From an uncultured Planctomycetaceae bacterium (lineage in GTDB: Bacteria > Planctomycetota > Planctomycetia > Pirellulales > JACPPG01): a stretch of 8,203 bases of DNA. Position 1 is the first letter of the stretch; each line of letters begins with the position of its first letter. The notes below the pieces were generated by a model. The model was given only the letters and a program-made list of their open reading frames with translations, ran no database searches and was not told the origin of the DNA. This document shows positions 1 through 7,200 of the stretch, in pieces. The translations under genes were made by a program, and so were the position numbers. The stretch lies in contig CAMFLN010000102.1 of NCBI GenBank assembly GCA_945957305.1, positions 1 to 8,203 on the forward strand, in the 5' to 3' direction.

Positions 1-1
1 A

Positions 2-634
2 GTCGGGGCGGCTCCGATTACTCTTTTCAATACGGGCGTCGACGGCACGGGCACGGCACTGCCCGGCGGTTCGGTCGATCCCCACTACGTGTTGATTTCC
101 AGCGACGACCCCAACTTCCCCAAGCCGGATGCGCACGTCGTATTCCAGCCGCCGGGTAACTGGGTCGCAAACACGACAAAGTCGCAATGGATTGCGCCGA
201 ATCCGGTGCAGACCGGCGAAACAGCTCCGCACGGTAACGCCGCGGGCACCTACATCTACGAAGTGTCGTTCGATCTGGGCCAGGCGCCCACGCAAGAGAC
301 GATCACCGGCACTTGGGCCGTGAACACCATCGGTTTGCTCTATCTGAACGGCGTTTACGTCGGGAGTGCAGCTGGTGCGGTTGGCGCCACCAACCTCGCG
401 GGGCCAGGCGTCTTGAGCTCGTTCACCATTCCCAGCACGGCCAACTTCATCGCGCGCATCAACAAGCTCGACTTTGTCGTGGTCAATGCTTTTAATGGTT
501 CAACCGGTCTGTATGTCGGTGAAATCGCGGGCAACTACACGCCCGGCATTCCTGAGCCGTCGAGCGTTGTCCTGGCCGGTGTAGGGATTGTCGGAATGTT
601 GGTCTACCGCCTGCGGCGCGCTCGTTCGCGTTAA
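2..634 (+). CDS. PEP-CTERM sorting-domain surface protein, 5'-truncated by the window edge
   Basis: The frame is open from the first bases of the window to the TAA at 632-634, giving 210 visible residues. A GTG at 89 is in frame, but clearly homologous-looking sequence (LFNTGVDGTGT, GGSVDPHYVLISS) precedes it, so the real start and signal peptide lie upstream. The body resembles the small beta-sandwich ectodomain common in PEP-CTERM proteins: a 'TITGTW' strand, then 'LLYLNGVYVG', a 'SSFTIP' strand and 'LDFVVVNAFNGSTGLYV'. The C-terminus is a standard PEP-CTERM signal: Pro-Glu-Pro (551-559), a hydrophobic segment of about 17 residues (VVLAGVGIVGMLVY) and a basic end (RLRRARSR). In this family the signal directs export followed by processing and anchoring by an exosortase, often in bacteria that make exopolysaccharide. 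No exosortase gene is in view. The ligand or structural role is unknown. A terminator follows about 100 bases downstream. Confidence 0.9.
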   Translation, partial: VGAAPITLFNTGVDGTGTALPGGSVDPHYVLISSDDPNFPKPDAHVVFQPPGNWVANTTKSQWIAPNPVQTGETAPHGNAAGTYIYEVSFDLGQAPTQETITGTWAVNTIGLLYLNGVYVGSAAGAVGATNLAGPGVLSSFTIPSTANFIARINKLDFVVVNAFNGSTGLYVGEIAGNYTPGIPEPSSVVLAGVGIVGMLVYRLRRARSR

Positions 635-736
635 GGCGGAGTAACAGTCTGACTGCGATGTTGATCAAGGTTGACGCATCGCAGCCAGCGGTTGCCCACG
701 GCTGCACACGCAGCGTATGAAATTGGTAGTGCCTAG

Positions 737-767
737 AACCCCACGTGCTTCGGCCGTGGGGTTTTTT
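737..767 (+). terminator. Rho-independent terminator with UUCG-type tetraloop
   Basis: CCCCACG (739-745) pairs perfectly with CGTGGGG (755-761). Above a single unpaired T at 746, GC (747-748) pairs with GC (753-754) and closes a TTCG loop (749-752), giving the very stable c(UUCG)g tetraloop. AA at 737-738 can extend the stem into the six-T run at 762-767. This is a textbook intrinsic terminator on the plus strand. It most likely ends transcription of the PEP-CTERM gene, whose stop codon is about 100 bases upstream, and insulates the dipeptidase gene from it. Confidence 0.9.
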
Positions 768-851
768 ATTGCGCAGGGGAGAACTGCCGATGCAAAATCA
801 GCCTGGCGGACAAACATAAGTCACCGGCGCCGGCTTGCGAGGCGTTCTACC

Positions 852-871
852 GCGGCACAGAATGGTGCCGC
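852..871 (+). other. Hairpin in the leader of the dipeptidase gene
   Basis: GCGGCAC (852-858) is the exact reverse complement of GTGCCGC (865-871), with a six-base loop between them. It ends 17 bases before the AGGAG ribosome binding site. There is no T-run after it, so it is not a terminator. It could influence translation or mRNA stability, but in GC-rich DNA a 7-bp stem can also occur by chance. Confidence 0.3.
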
Positions 872-888
872 CGCGTTTGCCCAAGCTC

Positions 889-893
889 AGGAG
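889..893 (+). promoter_or_regulatory. Ribosome binding site (AGGAG) of the dipeptidase gene
   Basis: AGGAG lies seven bases before the ATG at 901. This spacing decides in favour of 901 over the in-frame TTG at 835. Starting at 901 also places a hydrophobic export signal directly at the N-terminus instead of behind a 22-residue Arg/Pro-rich extension. Confidence 0.75.
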
Positions 894-900
894 TTCAGCC

Positions 901-2172
901 ATGCCTCGCGTTTTGCTGGTGATAGCACGAACGGTCATCGTGTGGGGCCTGGCGTGCGCTGTTTCAAGGGGGGCTGAGCCGGACAACGCAGGTGTGACGA
1001 CCGCAACGGCGCGCAAGCCGGTCGTACTTACGGATGCCGCCCGAGAGTTGCATCGCAGTGCCATCCTGATCGACGGTCATAACGATCTTCCCTGGCAATT
1101 ACGCACCAAAGGGGATAGCGGGTTCGACAAATTCGACATCGCCACTGCCCAGCCGCAACTCGACACCGATATTCCGCGACTGCGGAAAGGTGGCCTTGGT
1201 GCGCAGTTCTGGTCCGCCTACGCCCCGGTTGAAACGATGCGAACGGGCGAGGCCGCGAAGGTCACGCTCGAACAAATCGATTTGATTCGCCGGCTTATCG
1301 CCCGCTATCCGGACGAATTCGAACTGGCGCTCACTGCTGACGATATCGAGCGGATTCATGCCGCGGGCAAAATCGCCTCACTGATTGGCGTGGAAGGGGG
1401 CCATGCGATCGAAAACTCCCTGGCCTCGCTGCGCAGGCTGTACGACCTGGGTGTACGTTACATGACACTGGCGCACACCGATTCGCTCGATTGGGTCGAC
1501 TCGGCCACCGATGTCCCGCGTTCGCAAGGCTTGTCCCCGTTTGGCGAGGACGTCGTTCGCGAGATGAACCGACTGGGCATGCTTGTCGACATCTCGCACA
1601 TCTCGGCCGAATCGATGAAGGACGCGTTACGCGTCAGCCGGGCGCCGGTCATCGCTTCGCATTCCTCGGCGTTTGGCGTGGCCGCCCATCCGCGCAACGT
1701 TCCGGATGACGTCTTGCGCGAGTTGCCTAAAAACGGCGGTGTCGTGATGGTGAACTTTTTCTCGGGCTTTATTGTTCCCGAGCGCGCCGCGGTGGGCGCA
1801 CGGATGGTCGCCGAGCGCATCGCCCGACGCCAAAAGGATCCGCAAGAGAGCGACGAAGGAGGAGCGAATTCCGTATTTCGTTCGACAACCGAGCAGCAAA
1901 ATATGTCTGCAGGCAGCGTGTACACGCTGGTCGATCACATCGATCATATTGTGAAAACTGCTGGGATTGACCACGTCGGCATCGGCTCGGACTACGACGG
2001 AGTCACGAAGCTGCCGGCGCAGCTCGAGGATGTTTCGACCTATCCGTACATCACGCAAGAGTTGCTTAACCGCGGCTATCAGCCGGACGGCGTTCGCAAG
2101 ATTTTGGGGGGAAATCTACTCCGCGCCCTGCGCCAAGCTGAACGTGCTGCGCAGGAAATGAAGAAAGAGTAG
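901..2172 (+). CDS. Exported membrane dipeptidase (peptidase family M19, renal dipeptidase-like)
   Basis: This 423-residue zinc-dependent dipeptidase belongs to the amidohydrolase-fold M19 family, which cleaves dipeptides and, in some members, D-amino-acid-containing dipeptides. All residues expected from human renal dipeptidase are recognisable: H60 and D62 in 'DGHNDLPW', the bridging glutamate E165 in 'GVEGGHA', H233 in 'LVDISHIS', H254 in 'ASHSSA', the substrate-binding arginine R265 in 'HPRNVP', and the catalytic aspartate D364 in 'GIGSDYDG'. Residues 4-21 are hydrophobic after an early arginine, so the protein is probably exported to the periplasm. C19 sits in 'GLAC', a poor lipobox because of the glycine at -3, so a lipoprotein is possible but not favoured. 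The length is normal for bacterial M19. The start at 901 is chosen for its AGGAG site and signal peptide. The stop is 35 bases before an ABC transporter ATPase gene, suggesting co-transcription, though no functional link is proven. The natural substrate cannot be read from sequence. Confidence 0.93.
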   Translation: MPRVLLVIARTVIVWGLACAVSRGAEPDNAGVTTATARKPVVLTDAARELHRSAILIDGHNDLPWQLRTKGDSGFDKFDIATAQPQLDTDIPRLRKGGLGAQFWSAYAPVETMRTGEAAKVTLEQIDLIRRLIARYPDEFELALTADDIERIHAAGKIASLIGVEGGHAIENSLASLRRLYDLGVRYMTLAHTDSLDWVDSATDVPRSQGLSPFGEDVVREMNRLGMLVDISHISAESMKDALRVSRAPVIASHSSAFGVAAHPRNVPDDVLRELPKNGGVVMVNFFSGFIVPERAAVGARMVAERIARRQKDPQESDEGGANSVFRSTTEQQNMSAGSVYTLVDHIDHIVKTAGIDHVGIGSDYDGVTKLPAQLEDVSTYPYITQELLNRGYQPDGVRKILGGNLLRALRQAERAAQEMKKE

Positions 2173-2207
2173 CAGCCCTACCTCCGTTTCGCCCTTAGCA
2201 TGTTGCA

Positions 2208-3155
2208 ATGTTTGCCATACGCGCCACTAATCTAAAAAAACAATACGAAGGGCGGCCGCCTGTCGAGGCGGTGCGCGGTCTGGACCTGGCCGTCGAAGTT
2301 GGCGAGTGCTTTGGATTATTGGGCCCCAATGGGGCCGGCAAGACGACGACCATTGAAATCCTCGAAGGCTTGCTCACGGCGACCAGCGGCGACGTCGAAA
2401 TTCTTGGCCTGCGGTGGGGCCGCGATGACCAGGCCATCCGCGAGCGGATCGGCATCTCGCTGCAGGAGACGAAGCTGGCCGAAAAGCTCACGGTGCGCGA
2501 AACCCTGGAATTGTTTCGCAGCTTCTACGCGCAAGGCATCGAGCCCGCTGCCGCCATGCAGCAGGTCTCGCTCGAAGAAAAGCAGAATACTTGGGTAGCC
2601 AAGCTTTCCGGCGGTCAGAGGCAGAGATTAGCCGTCGCCTGTGCTCTGGTCGGTGATCCGGAACTGTTGTTTCTGGACGAACCGACAACCGGGCTCGATC
2701 CGCAATCGCGCCGGCAGCTGTGGGACATTATTCGCGATTTCGGCCGGCAGGGCCGCACGGTGCTACTGACAACACATTATATGGACGAGGCCGAACGCCT
2801 GTGCAACCGCGTCGCAATTGTCAACGCGGGACAAGTGATCGCGCTGGGAACGCCGCGCGAATTGATCGCCTCTCTGGGAGGCGAACAGGTAATCGAGTTT
2901 TCGTTGCAACGCACCGACGCCCACGCGGTCCCGGCAGAAACCTTCGCCGGGCTGCCGGCTGTGCAAGCGGCGCGGCAAGAGGCCCATCACTACAGCTTGT
3001 CCGTCAGCGAGGCGCATGTGACGTTGCCGGCACTGTTGGCTACGCTCGAGGCGCACGGGCTAGCCATGGCGAATTTGACGACTCGCCATGCCAGTTTGGA
3101 AGACGTCTTCGTGCATCTCACGGGTCGGCACATAAACGAGGAAGCGGCGTCGTGA
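2208..3155 (+). CDS. ABC transporter ATP-binding protein, DrrA/CcmA-type exporter family
   Basis: This 315-residue nucleotide-binding subunit has all the standard ABC motifs: Walker A 'GPNGAGKT' (K45), Q-loop Q86, signature 'LSGGQ' (133-137), Walker B 'LLFLDE' (D157, E158), D-loop 'GLD' (162-164) and switch histidine H190. The ABC core ends at about residue 220. The remaining ~95 residues form the C-terminal extension typical of drug/lipid exporter ATPases of this group, ending in 'SLEDVFVHLTGR'. The protein hydrolyses ATP on the cytoplasmic side to power the permease encoded immediately downstream. The start is the first ATG after an in-frame TAG at 2196-2198, and the N-terminus fits the family, but no Shine-Dalgarno sequence precedes it. 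The gene follows the dipeptidase by 35 bases and its TGA shares a base with the permease ATG. The substrate is unknown: antibiotics, lipids, polysaccharide and peptides are all possible for this family. Confidence 0.95.
   Translation: MFAIRATNLKKQYEGRPPVEAVRGLDLAVEVGECFGLLGPNGAGKTTTIEILEGLLTATSGDVEILGLRWGRDDQAIRERIGISLQETKLAEKLTVRETLELFRSFYAQGIEPAAAMQQVSLEEKQNTWVAKLSGGQRQRLAVACALVGDPELLFLDEPTTGLDPQSRRQLWDIIRDFGRQGRTVLLTTHYMDEAERLCNRVAIVNAGQVIALGTPRELIASLGGEQVIEFSLQRTDAHAVPAETFAGLPAVQAARQEAHHYSLSVSEAHVTLPALLATLEAHGLAMANLTTRHASLEDVFVHLTGRHINEEAAS
3138..3143 (+). promoter_or_regulatory. Ribosome binding site (GAGGAA) of the permease gene, inside the ATPase gene
   Basis: GAGGAA lies 11 bases before the ATG at 3155 and eight bases before an in-frame GTG at 3152. 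Both starts overlap the ATPase stop TGA (3153-3155), so translational coupling is likely with either. The two choices differ by only one residue. Confidence 0.5.
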
Positions 3156-4231
3156 TGAAGCAATCCGCCTTACCAGCGAATCGCCCTTGGTCGCGCAGGC
3201 CGCTAGTGCAGATTGTGCTTTCGCGTGCGCGTGAGTTTTATCGCGAACCAGAAGCGGTGTTCTGGGTTTACGGTTTCCCCTTGCTGATGGTGGTGGCGCT
3301 GGGAATCGCCTTTCGCAACCAGCCCGAGCGCCCGATTGCCGTCGACGTCGTGGCCAGTGCTCAGGGAGAGGTGGCGCAAACCGCGCTAGAAAACAACCAG
3401 CGGTTTCAAGTGCGCGTCGCCGATCTCGCAGCCTGCCGTGAGCGCTTGCGGTTAGGCAAAACCGACCTGGTCGTGATTTCCGCAGCAGGAGAGGCGCAGC
3501 GTTACGATTACTGGTTCGATCCCGGCCGTCCCGAAAGCGCGCTGGCCCGCAGCGCGGTTGATGACGCCTTGCAACGCGCCGCCGGACGCACCGACCCGGT
3601 TCCCACCGGCGATCAACAGATGACCGACCCTGGCGGACGATACATTGATTTTCTCGTTCCCGGCCTGCTGGGGATGAGCCTTATGGGGGGCGGCCTATGG
3701 GGCGTGGGCTTCGTCACTGTCGACATGCGTATTCGCAAATTGCTCAAGCGATTGCTGGCAACGCCCATGCGCAAAAGCGACTTCCTGGCCGGCATTATGC
3801 TCAGCCGGCTGTTGTTCATGATTCCGGAAGTGTTGGTGCTGCTGGTCTTCGCGCGGTTGGCGTTTGGCGTGCGAAATCAGGGGCACACCTTGTCGCTGCT
3901 CGTCTTGGTGTTGCTCGGCGCCTTCAGTTTTTCAGGCCTGGGCTTATTGGTCGCCAGCCGGGCGAAAACCTTGGAGGCCGTCAGCGGACTGATGAACCTG
4001 GTCATGCTGCCGATGTGGGTGCTGTCGGGCATTTTCTTCTCGCCCGAGCGCTTTCCCGCGGCCGCGCAGCCCTTCATCCGTGCCCTGCCGCTAACTCAAT
4101 TGATCGACGCCACCCGCGCCGTCATGCTCGAAGGAGCGTCGCTTGCCGCGCAGGCAGGGAACGTGGTTGCGCTGGCCGCCTGGGGACTGATTTCGTTTCT
4201 GCTCGCTCTGAAGCTGTTTCGCTGGAATTGA
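3155..4231 (+). CDS. ABC-2 type transporter permease
   Basis: This 358-residue integral membrane protein is the transmembrane partner of the ATPase just upstream. The layout matches the ABC-2 family: a cytoplasmic N-terminus, one membrane segment at about 34-53, a large extracytoplasmic domain at about 55-163, then five clustered segments at about 165-189, 212-233, 246-266, 273-296 and 335-354. The family-typical coupling region 'KRLLATPMRKSDFLAG' (198-213) follows the second segment, and 'MLPMWVLSGIFFSPERFP' (284-301) is the characteristic motif in the fifth. 'LPLTQLIDATR' (311-321) precedes the last helix, as in daunorubicin/NodJ-type exporters. The frame stays open upstream to 2720, but that part overlaps the ATPase and is Arg/Gly/Ala-rich shadow sequence, so the start is placed at 3155 (GTG 3152 is the alternative). 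With the ATPase it should form a full exporter of two ATPases and two permeases. The substrate is unknown. Confidence 0.93.
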   Translation: MKQSALPANRPWSRRPLVQIVLSRAREFYREPEAVFWVYGFPLLMVVALGIAFRNQPERPIAVDVVASAQGEVAQTALENNQRFQVRVADLAACRERLRLGKTDLVVISAAGEAQRYDYWFDPGRPESALARSAVDDALQRAAGRTDPVPTGDQQMTDPGGRYIDFLVPGLLGMSLMGGGLWGVGFVTVDMRIRKLLKRLLATPMRKSDFLAGIMLSRLLFMIPEVLVLLVFARLAFGVRNQGHTLSLLVLVLLGAFSFSGLGLLVASRAKTLEAVSGLMNLVMLPMWVLSGIFFSPERFPAAAQPFIRALPLTQLIDATRAVMLEGASLAAQAGNVVALAAWGLISFLLALKLFRWN

Positions 4232-4276
4232 GCGGCATTCAACGCCGGCATTTCGCGACGAATCAATGCGTTGCGT
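4232..4276. other. Convergent intergenic gap without a clear terminator
   Basis: The permease (+) and the giant CARDB-dockerin gene (-) end facing each other 45 bases apart. The only inverted repeat I see is a 4-bp stem (CGGC 4233-4236 with GCCG 4244-4247), without a following T-run on either strand. Transcripts from the two sides may overlap at their 3' ends, or termination may be Rho-dependent. Confidence 0.5.
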
Positions 4277-7200
4277 TCAACCGACTGACTTGTGCTGGTT
4301 AGTCGCCAGCAGCTCGATCAAGTCGGAATCGATCTCGGCGGCCTCATGAGCAACGGCGGCCGCACGCTCTGCCACGTTCAGCCGCTTTGTTTGACCGTTT
4401 TCTTTCAACGTGGCCCAGGCACGCGGCTTGATCGAGCGGATCGCTTCGCTGGATTCATCACCGTCGTCAGCGAACGCTTGATTTACAAGCGTACTGCGTA
4501 CGACCTGTCCGCTATTCAAGTAGACACTCGGCTGGTCTTCAACAATCTGACTGGCATTGCTGGTGCGAACGGCCAGCGCCTGAAACGGCGGGGTTGCGAT
4601 GGTTGCAACGGCCACTGTCGGGGCGAATTCGGATCCGTTTGCCGCGCTACTGGCAATCGTCGCGACAGTCAGCGCGACGGAGGCTGAGGTTTCCGACACG
4701 ACGACAGGCGCAACTTGTGGCGCCGTCACGGCCGCGATCAATACCGGCGCGTCGATGGTGACATCGGTGACCGCGGCTGAGTGGCCGACGTTCAACGCCA
4801 AAGCGTCGCTGCTCGGGTCGGACGGCTGGTCGCTGGCATCGGTGGCAGCGAGGGCTGCGGCCCCAGCGCTTGAGCCGGGTGCGAATGTGTTCAGCCAATT
4901 CGAGGCAATCAGGGCAATGTCTTGCCCGTTCACGATGTTGTCAAAGTTGACATCGCCAGGGGGCCCGTTCGTCAGCCAGTTGCTGGCCACCATCGCGATA
5001 TCCTGCCCGTTGACGATACCGTCGCCGTTTGCGTCGCCGGCAATTGCCGATAGATGATCGAAACTGATCGTGTTGTTGAACTCGCCGCTGCCGTAAAGAG
5101 AGAGTTCAGGGATGTCATTGTTGACGTCGGCGACGACCGTAAACCGCAGATTTCCCAGGGCTGTGGCGTCGTTCGGAAGAGTGACTGTGACCGAGTTGAC
5201 GATCACTCCGTAGATCATCGAGCTCGCTGTGTTGATCGTGGAAAAGGATGCCACGAATTGCCCTGTATCAATATTGGTAACAGATAGCAGATCTGTCCAA
5301 GTGCCCGTGAGCGGAAAAGTACCGGCGTTGTAGTCGTACCAATAGACGGTGACCGTGCCACCGGGCTGCCAAACCGAGCCGAGCCCATAATAGCCTTGAA
5401 TCACGCCAATATCGGGCGCGCCGACGTTCACCAGAATGTCGGGGTTCAAGATCGTTGTGTTGTTGGATTCCGAGGAATAATCTTGATCCTCGGCCACATT
5501 GTGGTTGACGTCCGTGGTGACGATAACTCGCAGATATCCGGCGCCCAATAGGCCGGACGGCAGCGTGAACGAATAGCTGTTGGGCGTCGACGCTCCCGCA
5601 TCGAGTCCGCCTGAGATGACTAAGTTCGTGTCAACCAGCACCTGGCCCGTGTACATGTTCACGACTTGCAGCCGATCGTTCCAGCCGGTCGCAGCTGCGC
5701 CGCTCCCCAGATTTCGGTCGTTCCAGGTGATCGTCATCGGCCCGCCGCTATAGACGGGGGATGTGTTTGCCACCATCAGGTCCGTGACTTGCAAGTCAGG
5801 CGAGGGGGAGAGCTGCGCATACGTCGTGATCGTCTCGGTGTTATTCGTCTCACCACCTCCCGCGCCCGGCAATTCGAACATGGCATTCGTGGAATCTGTC
5901 GTCACTGAGATGCTGTACTGACTGGCCGCAAGCCATCCATCGGGCAAGCGGAATTGAAAATAACGCTGCAAGGCATTGCCGGGCTGGATCGAAACGGGAT
6001 TGGGGTCGAGCACGGTGTCGACGATCGTTTCTCCCGTCACCAGGTTCGTTACTGTCACGCGATCCACAAACTTGCTATAGGGCACAGTTGCGTTGCCATT
6101 GTTGAAATCGAGCCAATTGATCGTGACATCCTGGCCGGTTCGCAGCAGAGTATTCCCAAGAATGGTAAGGCCAGACACGGCCAGGTCTGGGTAGTTGGCG
6201 AATTGCGAGAAGGCCGTGTTGTCGTTCGTGTTATTCAGTTCAGCCTGGCTATTCGGCGAACCCTCGAAGATTGAGTTGCCCGAGTCCACCGTAATGCGAA
6301 TGTCCATATCCCCCGCGCCGGCGACACCGTCGGGCATCGTGAAAGTCAGCGAGCGCGGAACGCCGACCCCCGGCAGGATCGAACCGTAGTTGAAGGGCAG
6401 CACCTGGTCGATGATGGTTTGCCCTGTCGATTTATTTGTAATCGTGACACGATCGTTCCACGAGCCCAACGTCGGGATCGTCCCGGCGTTGTAGTCTTGC
6501 CATTGCAAAGTGACAGCGGTACCCGATTGCATGACGCTGCCAGGAGCGAGGCTGGACTGCGCAATGATCAAGTCAGGTGTCTGCTGCGCTTGCTGATAGG
6601 GATACATCACCAGTGTGTTATTTCCCTCGCCGTTTTGTCCAAAGCTATACTCGCCGTATTCCGCGACTTCATTATTCGCGTCGACTTGGATAACGACAGC
6701 CAGATTTCCATTGGCGGTGCCATCGTTGGGCACAGTCCAGATGTAGTATTGTCCCTGCGTCTGGGTGTTCGCTGCTTGTGTTGTGTCAAGCAAGGTTTGC
6801 CCGGTGGTGGTATTGACCACGGTGATCCGGTCATGCCACGCCGAGGCAGGCATCGAGCCATTGACGAAATCAAACCATTGCAGCAGTAGGTCGCCGCCGG
6901 CGGTAAACGAGGGAGGGGGGACGGAGCCCAGCGACAAGTCGGTGTAATTCGTGCGATTGACGGCCGTGGCATAAGTGTTGTTCTGCTCGCCGGTCGCTGT
7001 GGCGTTGTATTCCGCGATCGAGCTGTAAATGTCCGTCGCCAGCGACACTTGCAGCTGCGTGCCCGGGACATAGTTGTTAGGGAGCGTGTACGAGTACGAT
7101 TGCTGTTTGAATGCCGAGGGGGCGAGATTGCTTCCCGCCGTAAAGCCGTTGGTCAGGATGTTGCTCGGTGTGGAGAGAACAATCGAGTCGAACCAGGTCC

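Larger units (their letters stand above)
635..900. other. Intergenic region: terminator and leader of the dipeptidase gene
   Basis: No convincing gene lies in these 266 bases. They hold the intrinsic terminator at 737-767, a 10-base perfect palindrome CCGGCGCCGG at 824-833, a 7-bp hairpin (852-858 pairing with 865-871, six-base loop) and the ribosome binding site at 889-893. The promoter of the following gene must lie between the terminator and 900 if the gene is transcribed on its own, but I could not find a good -35/-10 pair there. The small ATG frame starting at 717 runs through the terminator hairpin and into the dipeptidase gene and does not look like a protein. Confidence 0.7.

Noticed and set aside
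692..720. Possible promoter TTGCCC-N17-TATGAA
   Set aside because: Each box matches the consensus at only four of six positions, and the predicted transcript would meet the strong terminator about ten bases after starting.
835..900. In-frame TTG start of the dipeptidase at 835
   Set aside because: It would put 22 Arg/Pro-rich residues before the hydrophobic export signal. The ATG at 901 has an AGGAG site at ideal spacing.
955..957. Dipeptidase C19 as a lipoprotein attachment cysteine
   Set aside because: The preceding residues G-L-A do not fit the lipobox, which expects Leu/Val/Ile at -3. Ordinary signal-peptide cleavage is more likely.
717..977. Small ATG frame that could be a leader peptide
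   Set aside because: It runs through the terminator hairpin and into the dipeptidase gene in another frame, and its composition is Arg/Ala-rich like other shadow frames of GC-rich DNA.
2720..3154. Upstream extension of the permease reading frame
   Set aside because: It lies entirely inside the ATPase gene in another frame, is Arg/Gly/Ala-rich shadow sequence, and the membrane protein proper begins at 3155 with a coupled start.
4233..4247. Inverted repeat as a shared convergent terminator
   Set aside because: The stem is only 4 bp and neither strand has a T-run after it.
4292..5057. Plus-strand open frames opposite the dockerin/tail region
   Set aside because: They are antisense shadows of the long minus-strand gene, with no ribosome site or recognisable protein features.
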